From assembly GCA_028290165.1 (NCBI GenBank), contig JAQGKJ010000603.1, positions 1 through 6,251 of the forward strand: a stretch of 6,251 nucleotides of DNA. Reading direction: 5' to 3'. The position numbers and the translations under genes were made by a program. This DNA comes from Bradyrhizobium sp. GTDB lineage: Bacteria; Pseudomonadota; Alphaproteobacteria; Rhizobiales; Xanthobacteraceae. Shown here in pieces: positions 1 through 5,111 of the stretch. Under the pieces are notes generated by a model. That model had not been told where the DNA came from. It worked only from the letters and a program-made list of their open reading frames with translations, and ran no database searches. Position 1 is the stretch's first letter; every line of letters starts with the position of its first letter.

Positions 1-1
1 C

Positions 2-1183
2 GAGCGCGTGCGCGACCATGGTGGCGATATCTTTGCCGCGATCCGGCAGAAGGATCTGATCGTCCATCACCCCTACGAATCCTTCGACGTCGTCGTGCAG
101 TTCCTGCAACAGGCCGCCCGCGACCCCGATGTCGTCGCCATCAAGCAGACGCTCTATCGCACCTCGAACAACTCCCCGATCGTACGCGCGCTGGCGGAGG
201 CCGCAGAGGCCGGAAAATCGGTGACGGCGCTGATCGAACTCAAGGCGCGGTTCGATGAAGAAGCCAACATCCGCTGGGCACGCGACCTCGAGCGCGCCGG
301 CGTGCAGGTCGTGTACGGGTTTATCGAGCTGAAGACCCACGCCAAGCTGTCGCTGATCGTACGCCGCGAGGGCGGCAGCCTCACGACCTATGTCCATACC
401 GGGACCGGGAACTATCATCCGGTGACCGCGCGCATCTACACCGATTTGTCCTATTTCACCTCCGATCCGATCATCGGGCGCGACGCCGCGCGGGTCTTCA
501 ACTACATCACCGGCTATGCGGAACCGAGCGACATCGAGAAGATGGCGGTGTCGCCGCTCACTTTGCGCAAGCGCATGCTCGAACACATTCACGGCGAGAC
601 CAGCCATGCCCGTCACGGCCGGCCGGCGGCCATCTGGATGAAGATGAATTCGCTGGTCGACCCCGACATCATCGACGCCCTCTATGAAGCCTCCCAGGCC
701 GGCGTGTCGATCGAGCTCGTGGTTCGCGGAATTTGCTGCCTGCGGCCGGGCATTTCCGGGCTGTCCGAGAATATCCGCGTCAAATCGATCATCGGCCGTT
801 TCCTCGAACATGGCCGAATCTACTGCTTCGGGATGGGACAGGGCCTGCCGTGTACAAAAGCTGTTGTGTATATCTCGTCTGCCGACATGATGCCGCGCAA
901 CCTCGACCGCCGTGTCGAAATCCTCTGTCCGCTGCAAAATCCCACGGTACATCAGCAGGTTCTCGAACAGATCATGGTCGCAAACCTCAAGGATACCGAG
1001 CAAAGCTGGCAGTTGTTGCCGGACGGGTCGTCAACGCGTATGAAGGCCGCGAAGGGCGAGGAGCCGTTCAACCTGCATAATTACTTCATGACGAATCCGA
1101 GTCTGTCAGGCCGTGGAAAGTCGCTTAAGGAATCTTCGCCGCGCCGCCTCACGCGCCGAACCGAGCGTCAGCATTCGTCATAA
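2..1183 (+). CDS. ppk: Polyphosphate kinase PPK1, C-terminal part (5' end outside window)
   Basis: PPK1 reversibly transfers the gamma-phosphate of ATP onto inorganic polyphosphate. The reading frame is open from the first bases, so the N-terminal part, probably 300 or more residues, lies upstream. Counting from the GTG at 8 (an internal codon), the fragment holds the two phospholipase-D-like catalytic domains. The motif LKTHAKLSL places a histidine at residue 111 (nt 338-340), matching the autophosphorylated His435 of E. coli [12 protein letters not shown] places the second conserved histidine at residue 268 (nt 809-811), matching His592. Other family landmarks are [36 protein letters not shown] and, near the end, FNLHNYFM. 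The last 25 or so residues form a basic, serine/arginine-rich tail beyond the conserved fold. The stop codon overlaps the Shine-Dalgarno sequence of ppx, so the two genes are very probably co-transcribed. Identification is secure. Confidence 0.96.
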   Translation, partial: ERVRDHGGDIFAAIRQKDLIVHHPYESFDVVVQFLQQAARDPDVVAIKQTLYRTSNNSPIVRALAEAAEAGKSVTALIELKARFDEEANIRWARDLERAGVQVVYGFIELKTHAKLSLIVRREGGSLTTYVHTGTGNYHPVTARIYTDLSYFTSDPIIGRDAARVFNYITGYAEPSDIEKMAVSPLTLRKRMLEHIHGETSHARHGRPAAIWMKMNSLVDPDIIDALYEASQAGVSIELVVRGICCLRPGISGLSENIRVKSIIGRFLEHGRIYCFGMGQGLPCTKAVVYISSADMMPRNLDRRVEILCPLQNPTVHQQVLEQIMVANLKDTEQSWQLLPDGSSTRMKAAKGEEPFNLHNYFMTNPSLSGRGKSLKESSPRRLTRRTERQHSS

Positions 1184-1195
1184 GGGGACTTTGCG

Positions 1196-2698
1196 GTGAA
1201 GCGGCCGCGCAAACGCGCATCCAGCGTCGCGGTCATCGACATCGGTTCGAACTCGGTTCGTCTCGTCGTCTATGAGCAGATGGCGCGCAGCCTGGTCACG
1301 ATCTTCAACGAGAAGACGCTGTGCGGCCTCGGCCGCGAGGTCCAGACCACCGGGCTGCTGGCGCCGGACGCCGTCGCCAAGGCGCTGACGTCGCTGCGGC
1401 GTTTTCGCGCGCTATGCCGGGTGATGAAGGTCGGGCGCGTGCACGCGATCGCCACCGCCGCCTGTCGCGACGCCAGCAACGGCCCCGATTTCATCGCCAA
1501 GGCCGAGCGCATCTGCGGCGTCAGAATAGAAATCCTGTCGGGCCCGCGTGAAGCCAACCTTTCCGCGCTCGGCGTCGTGTCGGGCATTCACAAGCCGGAC
1601 GGCATCGTCGGCGATCTCGGCGGCGGTTCGCTGGAACTGATCGGCGTGCACGGCAACCGCGTCAGCGGCGGCGTGACGCTGCCGCTCGGAAGCCTGGCGC
1701 TGCAGGATTTATCGCATAAATCGCTCAAGCGCGCCGAGCGTATCGTCAGGACCGAACTTTCCGACGTTGCCCAGCTCAAGGCCGGGCGCGGCCGCGCCTT
1801 TTACGCGGTCGGAGGAACGTGGCGGGCGCTGGCGCGCATCCACATCATCCAGAGCGAATACCCGCTGCGGGTGATGCACGGCTATTCGATACCGGCACAG
1901 GACGCGCTCGATTTTGCCCGGCGCCTGCGCCGTCTGGTAACGGCGGACATGCTGGCCGACATCGAAGTCGTCGCCGATGCGAGACGGCCGCTATTGGCCT
2001 ATGCGGCGCTCGTTCTCGAATACATCATCCGGGTCGCCAAGCCGAAGACCATTGTGTTCTCGACCTTCGGGGTGCGCGAAGGCCTGCTTTACGCCAGGCT
2101 GCCGGCGACCGAGCGCGCCAAGGACGGATTGATTTGTGCGGCACAGGAGCTGAACGAGCTGTTGTCGCGATCCGCGCGCCATGCCCAGGAACTGATCGAA
2201 TGGACCGATCGTCTGGTGCGGGTCGTGAGGCTGCGGGAGACCGACGAGGATCGCCGGCTGCGCCACGCCGCCTGTCTTTTATCCGACATTGGATGGCGGG
2301 TGCATCCAGACCATCGCGGCGAGGAGACGCTCAACCTCATCACCAATGGGAATTTTGGCTCGATCAGCCACCAGGGCCGGGTGTTTGTCGCGCTGTCGGT
2401 GTTTTATCGCTATGCCGGCTTGAGCGTGCAAAATGAACCACCCGCGATCATTCGGGAGCTGGTGCCGCCGGCCATGATCGAGCGCGCGCGGGTTCTCGGC
2501 GCGGCATTTCGTGTCGCCCATCTGATATCGGCGGCGCGGCCCGGCGTGTTGCCGGCAACCCACTTCCGAAGCCGGGGCCGCAAGCTGATGCTGGTGTTCG
2601 AGCACAGAATGGTCGATCTCGTCGCCGATCGCGTCGGCAGCCGCTTCAAGCAGCTGGCGCGGCTGCTCGCCCGCTCCGGATCGATCGTCAGGCGCTAG
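1196..2698 (+). CDS. ppx: Exopolyphosphatase (Ppx/GppA family)
   Basis: Ppx removes terminal phosphates from polyphosphate; the family also includes GppA, which hydrolyses pppGpp. The 500-residue product is close to the E. coli Ppx length (513). The first phosphate-binding loop, VAVIDIGSNSVRLVVYE, is at residues 11-27. A segment AIATAACRDASN is at 84-95. ILSGPREANLSALG (113-126) contains Glu119, the likely counterpart of catalytic Glu121 in E. coli. The second loop, GDLGGGSLEL, is at 139-148. The C-terminal half has an HD-like helical domain (RLRHAACLLSDIGW, 354-367). The GTG start at 1196 is chosen because AAGGGGA at 1182-1188 lies 7 nt upstream and the family fold begins ten residues in. 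The gap after ppk is 12 nt, which suggests translational coupling. GppA activity cannot be excluded from sequence, but the ppk neighbour favours polyphosphatase. Confidence 0.94.
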   Translation: MKRPRKRASSVAVIDIGSNSVRLVVYEQMARSLVTIFNEKTLCGLGREVQTTGLLAPDAVAKALTSLRRFRALCRVMKVGRVHAIATAACRDASNGPDFIAKAERICGVRIEILSGPREANLSALGVVSGIHKPDGIVGDLGGGSLELIGVHGNRVSGGVTLPLGSLALQDLSHKSLKRAERIVRTELSDVAQLKAGRGRAFYAVGGTWRALARIHIIQSEYPLRVMHGYSIPAQDALDFARRLRRLVTADMLADIEVVADARRPLLAYAALVLEYIIRVAKPKTIVFSTFGVREGLLYARLPATERAKDGLICAAQELNELLSRSARHAQELIEWTDRLVRVVRLRETDEDRRLRHAACLLSDIGWRVHPDHRGEETLNLITNGNFGSISHQGRVFVALSVFYRYAGLSVQNEPPAIIRELVPPAMIERARVLGAAFRVAHLISAARPGVLPATHFRSRGRKLMLVFEHRMVDLVADRVGSRFKQLARLLARSGSIVRR

Positions 2699-2710
2699 GG
2701 TTCCGTTCGT

Positions 2711-3580
2711 TTACGGCTGGTCGGCGCGCTGAGCCACCTCGACGGCCGCCGGCAGCGCGATCTCTTCGAGATGCTGCAGCTTGCGCTTCCGCCAAATCGA
2801 TCCCACGACCAGCACGGCGATCGCACCCAGCACCGAAGCTGTGTATTCGATGAGATCGCCGTCCAGGCTGAAGTGCGGCGAGGCGCCGAACACCGCCGAG
2901 GTCGCGTCGAGATTGAGCGCGATGTGGCCATCGAGCAGCCGTTGCAGCAGCGGATGAACCGCCGGATCGGAGGCGATCACGTCGCCCGCGATCCATCCGA
3001 GCAGGGTCGCGCCCAGCCAAACCAGGATCGGAAACCGGTCGAGCACCAGCATGATCAGCGCGGCGCCGGCGATGATCATGGGAATGCTGATGGCGAGGCC
3101 GAGGATCAACAGCGAGAGCTGGCCGTTGGCGGCGGCGGCGACCGCGATGACGTTGTCCAGGCTCATCACGATGTCGGCGATCACGACGATCTGGATGGCG
3201 TGCCAAAGACTGGTACCGGCGGTGACGTCGTCGCCTTCGTCTTCGGGGACCAGAAGCTTGGCCGCGATCACCAGCAGCGCCAGCCCGCCGACCAGTTTCA
3301 GATAGGGCAGCACCATCAGCTTGGCGACGATGCCGGTGAATGCAATCAACAGCACCACCGCGATGCCGGCACCGATCACCATGCCCCAGAGGCGCTGCCG
3401 GCCCGCAAGGCCGCGGCAGGCCATCGCGATCACAAGCGCATTGTCTCCGGACAACAGCACGTTGATCCAGATGATCTTGCCGACCGCGAGCCAGAACGCC
3501 GGCGTTTGCATGTCGGCTTGAATCTGCGTGAAAAACGCGCCGATATTTGCGGGGTCAACGACCTGCAACAGCCAATTCAC
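2711..3580 (-). CDS. TerC family integral membrane protein (YjbE-like)
   Basis: TerC-family proteins are multi-spanning inner-membrane proteins; characterised members (for example Alx and MntP-linked YkoY/YceF-type proteins) are tied to manganese or other metal export. The 289-residue product has about seven hydrophobic segments, near residues 32-53, 66-86, 93-111, 126-150, 155-180, 184-203 and 247-263. The paired family motifs are LSGDNALVIA (SGDN at 44-47) and MSLDNVIAVA (SLDN at 140-143), whose aspartates and asparagines are the likely metal-site residues. An acidic loop, PEDEGDD, lies at 112-118. The GTG at 3580 is taken as start because AAGGGGG (3590-3596) lies 9 nt upstream. An ATG 23 codons in (QTPAFWL follows) is a conceivable alternative, since the family core begins just after it. 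The gene lies downstream of ndk on the same strand but has its own promoter-like sequence. The actual substrate is unknown. Confidence 0.9.
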   Translation of the reverse strand: MNWLLQVVDPANIGAFFTQIQADMQTPAFWLAVGKIIWINVLLSGDNALVIAMACRGLAGRQRLWGMVIGAGIAVVLLIAFTGIVAKLMVLPYLKLVGGLALLVIAAKLLVPEDEGDDVTAGTSLWHAIQIVVIADIVMSLDNVIAVAAAANGQLSLLILGLAISIPMIIAGAALIMLVLDRFPILVWLGATLLGWIAGDVIASDPAVHPLLQRLLDGHIALNLDATSAVFGASPHFSLDGDLIEYTASVLGAIAVLVVGSIWRKRKLQHLEEIALPAAVEVAQRADQP

Positions 3581-3606
3581 AGTAGCCTACCCCCTTGGAT
3601 CGAGCC

Positions 3607-3623
3607 GCCGCGCCCCCCGCGGC
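3607..3623 (-). repeat. GC hairpin in the putative terC 5' leader
   Basis: A perfect 6-bp inverted repeat (GCCGCG / CGCGGC) encloses a five-base loop that is GGGGG in the terC transcript sense. It starts a few bases after the predicted terC transcription start and ends 26 nt before the GTG codon, upstream of the Shine-Dalgarno sequence. No T-tract follows, so it is not a convincing intrinsic terminator for ndk. It could shape the terC leader RNA or simply reflect local GC richness. Confidence 0.35.
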
Positions 3624-3631
3624 TATCGCCG

Positions 3632-3660
3632 ACTAAATTGCGCGCCGGCGCCGCCGTCAA
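3632..3660 (-). promoter_or_regulatory. Putative housekeeping sigma promoter for terC
   Basis: On the minus strand, TTGACG (3655-3660) is followed after exactly 17 nt by TTTAGT (3632-3637). The -35 matches five of six positions of TTGACA and the -10 matches four of six of TATAAT. The -35 box begins right after the ndk stop codon. The predicted transcription start is near 3625, giving a leader of about 45 nt before the terC GTG. This would let terC be expressed separately from ndk. It is a motif match only. Confidence 0.5.
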
Positions 3661-4083
3661 TCAACCGACGATTTCGTTGCCGGAGAAAAACTGGGCGATC
3701 TCGATGGCCGCCGTCTCCGGAGCATCGGAACCATGCACCGAGTTCTCGCCGATCGACTTCGCGTGCAGCTTGCGGATCGTGCCCTCGGCCGCCTTCGAAG
3801 GATCGGTCGCGCCCATGACGTCGCGATGCCTGAGCACGGCGTTTTCACCTTCGAGCACCTGAACGACGACCGGACCGGAAATCATGAAATCCACCAGTTC
3901 GCCAAAGAACGGACGCGCCTTGTGAACGGCGTAGAAGGTCTCGGCCTGTTCGCGGGTCATCCGGATGCGCTTCTGGGCAACGATACGCAGTCCCGCCTTC
4001 TCGATCAGCGCATTGATCGCGCCCGTCAGATTGCGCGCGGTCGCGTCGGGCTTGATAATCGAAAAGGTGCGTTCAATCGCCAT
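3661..4083 (-). CDS. ndk: Nucleoside diphosphate kinase
   Basis: NDK transfers the gamma-phosphate of an NTP, usually ATP, to other NDPs through a phosphohistidine intermediate, balancing cytoplasmic NTP and dNTP pools. The 140-residue length is typical of bacterial NDKs. It opens with [14 protein letters not shown], and the canonical active-site set is present at the standard numbering: Lys11, Tyr51, Phe59, Arg87, Thr93, Arg104, Asn114, the phosphorylated His117 in NSVHGSD (nt 3733-3735), and Glu128. The ATG at 4083 is preceded 7 nt upstream by AAGGA (4091-4095). The frame stays open upstream to an ATG at 4233, but that extension does not belong to the family and lies across the promoter. 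A strong promoter-like sequence sits about 38 nt upstream. Nothing looks unusual in the protein. Confidence 0.97.
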   Translation of the reverse strand: MAIERTFSIIKPDATARNLTGAINALIEKAGLRIVAQKRIRMTREQAETFYAVHKARPFFGELVDFMISGPVVVQVLEGENAVLRHRDVMGATDPSKAAEGTIRKLHAKSIGENSVHGSDAPETAAIEIAQFFSGNEIVG

Positions 4084-4120
4084 GATCTCGTCCTTGAAAA
4101 GCGTTGGTGGGAGTTGCGGG

Positions 4121-4149
4121 CTTATATCGGCGCCATCGCCGAACGGCAA
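4121..4149 (-). promoter_or_regulatory. Putative ndk promoter with an inverted repeat in its spacer
   Basis: On the minus strand, TTGCCG (4144-4149) and TATAAG (4121-4126) are separated by 17 nt, a good housekeeping-sigma arrangement. The predicted start is near 4114, giving a leader of about 30 nt. The spacer contains a 6-bp inverted repeat, TCGGCG-4 nt-CGCCGA (4127-4142), which could be an operator for a repressor bound between the promoter boxes, or chance in GC-rich DNA. Confidence 0.55.
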
Positions 4150-4194
4150 GCGACCGGCGAAATGCGCCAAGTCCCACGGGCGAGCGACGGGCGA

Positions 4195-4221
4195 GAATTG
4201 CAACAATTTCACAAATATGAA
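4195..4221. promoter_or_regulatory. AT-rich patch with short inverted repeats between divergent genes
   Basis: This is the only clearly AT-rich stretch in the 285-bp divergent region between ndk and the small secreted protein gene. It contains AATTG-3 nt-CAATT (4196-4208) and TTCA-6 nt-TGAA (4208-4221). No well-spaced -35/-10 pair is visible for the rightward gene. The patch could be a regulator site or part of that gene's promoter, but this is not demonstrated. Confidence 0.25.
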
Positions 4222-4283
4222 CCTTCTCTGCACCGGACATCCCGGTTTCGTTCACCTTCTCGGGAATAGGCTTCGATCGACCG

Positions 4284-4312
4284 AACGCCTCGCGGGTTCT
4301 CTAAGAGGCGTT
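4284..4312 (+). repeat. 8-bp inverted repeat upstream of the secreted GGWH protein gene
   Basis: AACGCCTC (4284-4291) and GAGGCGTT (4305-4312) are perfect reverse complements separated by 13 nt. The repeat ends 56 nt before the ATG at 4369. It may be a hairpin in the 5' leader of the small secreted protein mRNA or an operator. There is no T-tract, so it does not look like a terminator. Confidence 0.4.
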
Positions 4313-4368
4313 ACGGGGCAGCAATGTCACCGATGGCGCCGAGCGCGCCGAACCTTGAGGAGACGACC

Positions 4369-4623
4369 ATGTTTCGCAAACTCTCGCTTGTTGCAATTGC
4401 CGCGGCTTCGCTTGGCGCGGCGGCGTTGGCGCCGACTTCCGCCTCCGCCTTCGGCGGTTGGCACGGGGGCTGGCACGGTGGGTGGCACCACGGTTGGGGT
4501 TGGGGCGGGCCGCGCGTCTTCGTCGGCGGTCCGGCCTATTACGGCTATGGCGGCTGCTATGTGCGTCGATTGGTTCCAACGCCGTGGGGCCCCCGCTGGC
4601 GGCTAATCAATCGCTGCTATTAA
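4369..4623 (+). CDS. Small secreted Gly/Trp/His-rich protein with GGWH repeats
   Basis: The 84-residue product has a textbook Sec signal peptide: MFRK, a hydrophobic alanine-rich stretch to about residue 22, and an ASA cleavage site after residue 27. The mature part is about 57 residues. It starts with three GGWH units (29-40) followed by HGWGWGG, giving four histidines and five tryptophans in under 20 residues. A Tyr/Gly stretch (PAYYGYGG) leads to a compact C-terminus with two cysteines, at 63 and 83, flanking RRLVPTPWGPRWRLINR. The start at 4369 is preferred over the in-frame ATG at 4324 because GAGGAG (4357-4362) lies 6 nt upstream and translation begins directly with the signal peptide. 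The protein probably resides in the periplasm or outside the cell. Similar short secreted Gly/His-rich proteins occur in rhizobia, but I know of no assigned function. Metal binding by the histidines and a disulfide between the cysteines are inferences. Confidence 0.85.
   Translation: MFRKLSLVAIAAASLGAAALAPTSASAFGGWHGGWHGGWHHGWGWGGPRVFVGGPAYYGYGGCYVRRLVPTPWGPRWRLINRCY
4453..4488 (+). repeat. Three 12-bp tandem units encoding GGWH
   Basis: Three consecutive 12-bp units each encode Gly-Gly-Trp-His. Trp and His are always TGG and CAC, but the glycine codon pair differs in every unit (GGC GGT, GGG GGC, GGT GGG). The repeat is therefore conserved at protein level, not as a fresh DNA duplication. 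Confidence 0.85.
4492..4509 (+). other. Possible G-quadruplex sequence inside the GGWH gene
   Basis: Four guanine runs of lengths 2, 4, 4 and 3 are separated by spacers of 2, 2 and 1 nt on the coding strand, directly after the GGWH repeat. This fits a two-layer G-quadruplex in the mRNA or coding strand. It may be only a by-product of glycine and tryptophan codons. Confidence 0.3.
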
Positions 4624-4649
4624 GCTCAATCACCGAACCCTCGACGTCA

Positions 4650-4679
4650 AAAGCCCCGGGCCCTGTTGGCCGGGGCTTT
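4650..4679 (+). terminator. Intrinsic terminator after the secreted GGWH protein gene
   Basis: A perfect 10-bp stem, AAAGCCCCGG (4650-4659) with CCGGGGCTTT (4670-4679), surrounds a 10-nt loop and is followed by C-T-C-G-T, a short broken T-tract. It starts 26 nt after the stop codon at 4623. The A-tract on the left arm (4649-4652) would give T residues on the other strand too, but no minus-strand gene ends here. Confidence 0.78.
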
Positions 4680-4744
4680 CTCGTGGGTGGGGAGGAGTGG
4701 AACCGTCGGCTGCCATCATGGGAATTTGCCCATAAGCTATGCAA

Positions 4745-4780
4745 TCGCTGGGGGACCGGAAACAAATTGCCTCCCAGCGA
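4745..4780 (+). repeat. Leader hairpin upstream of the 63-residue protein
   Basis: TCGCTGGG (4745-4752) pairs perfectly with CCCAGCGA (4773-4780). A G-T wobble and one more G-C pair extend the stem to 10 pairs around a 16-nt loop (4755-4770). It lies 20 nt upstream of the GGAGAG ribosome binding site at 4801. No T-tract follows, so it looks like a leader-RNA structure or operator more than a terminator. A smaller inverted repeat, ATGGG-6 nt-CCCAT, precedes it at 4718-4733. Confidence 0.45.
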
Positions 4781-4812
4781 CTTATCCAAACATCTCGCTT
4801 GGAGAGAACACG

Positions 4813-4830
4813 ATGCGGAACGCGTCATGA
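4813..4830 (+). CDS. Possible five-codon upstream ORF (MRNAS)
   Basis: An ATG at 4813 has the best ribosome binding site in the area: GGAGAG at 4801-4806, 6 nt upstream. It reads only Met-Arg-Asn-Ala-Ser before TGA at 4828-4830. That stop overlaps the ATG of the next ORF as ATGA. It may be a coupling leader ORF. Alternatively it is the original start of the 63-residue protein, separated from it by a one-base deletion. Whether it is translated is unknown. Confidence 0.35.
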   Translation: MRNAS

Positions 4831-5018
4831 GCAGTCAGGCCACCGATAACATCGAACAAATCGATCGCAAGACCAGCCGATCGATCTGCGACGCGGTGGG
4901 CGAACTGCTGCAGCAGAGCCTGCGCCCCGACACTTCACGTCTCTCGCCTTACCTTCAGCATCTGTTGGACGAATTGCGCCGGCGGGACAGCGAGGACTAC
5001 CGGGGGTTGCCGAACTGA
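4827..5018 (+). CDS. Hypothetical 63-residue protein, two predicted helices
   Basis: I do not recognise this protein. The 63 residues are charged and have no signal peptide or membrane segment, so it is probably cytoplasmic. Two likely amphipathic helices are visible: about 16-32 (TSRSICDAVGELLQQSL) and 38-54 (RLSPYLQHLLDELRRRD), joined by RPDTS. One cysteine is present, at 21. The start is uncertain. The ATG at 4827 lies 20 nt from the only good ribosome binding site, which is placed for the five-codon ORF at 4813, and overlaps that ORF's stop as ATGA. An in-frame TTG at 4767 is a weaker alternative, as it would lie inside the leader hairpin. The gene lies between a terminator and the ABC-F gene, 93 nt upstream of the latter. 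The layout loosely recalls NepR-type anti-sigma factors, but the key motif is not convincing. Confidence 0.6.
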   Translation: MSSQATDNIEQIDRKTSRSICDAVGELLQQSLRPDTSRLSPYLQHLLDELRRRDSEDYRGLPN

Positions 5019-5037
5019 CTGAGTGAATTTTCGGCAA
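5007..5037 (+). repeat. 8-bp inverted repeat spanning the stop codon of the 63-residue protein
   Basis: TTGCCGAA (5007-5014) and TTCGGCAA (5030-5037) are perfect reverse complements separated by 15 nt, enclosing the TGA at 5016-5018. No T-tract follows, so it could at most be a weak or Rho-assisted terminator, or protect the mRNA 3' end. Confidence 0.4.
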
Positions 5038-5072
5038 GGCAGACCCTGCGGAGGCAAAATTTCGTTCACGAA

Positions 5073-5110
5073 CGGGGTTGCGTTTGGCGGCGGCAGCGGT
5101 GACAACCCCG
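5073..5110 (+). repeat. Inverted repeat bracketing the ribosome binding site of the ABC-F gene
   Basis: CGGGGTTG (5073-5080) pairs with CAACCCCG (5103-5110), a perfect 8-bp stem ending one base before the ATG at 5112. The 22-nt loop holds the only candidate ribosome binding site, GGTGA at 5098-5102. If formed, the hairpin would sit on the initiation region and could lower or control translation. A shorter palindrome, CGTTC-2 nt-GAACG, lies just upstream at 5063-5074. Confidence 0.45.
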
Positions 5111-5111
5111 C

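Noticed and set aside
1819..2436. 205-codon plus-strand ORF inside ppx in another frame
   Set aside because: Alternate frame of a secure gene; Arg/Ala/Gly-rich translation without motifs.
3581..3660. yybP-ykoY manganese riboswitch upstream of terC
   Set aside because: The space between ndk and terC is only 80 nt, the predicted leader about 45 nt, and I see only one short GC hairpin, not the multi-helix riboswitch architecture.
2771..3862. Long plus-strand ORF (363 codons) antisense to terC and ndk
   Set aside because: It lies opposite two secure genes, and its product is rich in His, Asp, Gln and Arg with no recognisable domain, as expected for the complement of GC-rich membrane-protein codons.
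4084..4233. 50-residue N-terminal extension of NDK
   Set aside because: The NDK fold starts at the ATG at 4083 with its own ribosome binding site, and the extension crosses the predicted promoter.
4699..4724. EcfG-type general stress promoter (GGAAC at 4699)
   Set aside because: No GTT -10 element occurs at the required 16-17 nt spacing.
4827..5018. NepR anti-sigma factor
   Set aside because: Size and helix spacing are suggestive, but the typical helix I motif and proline-containing linker are not clear, and no phyR or ecfG gene is near.
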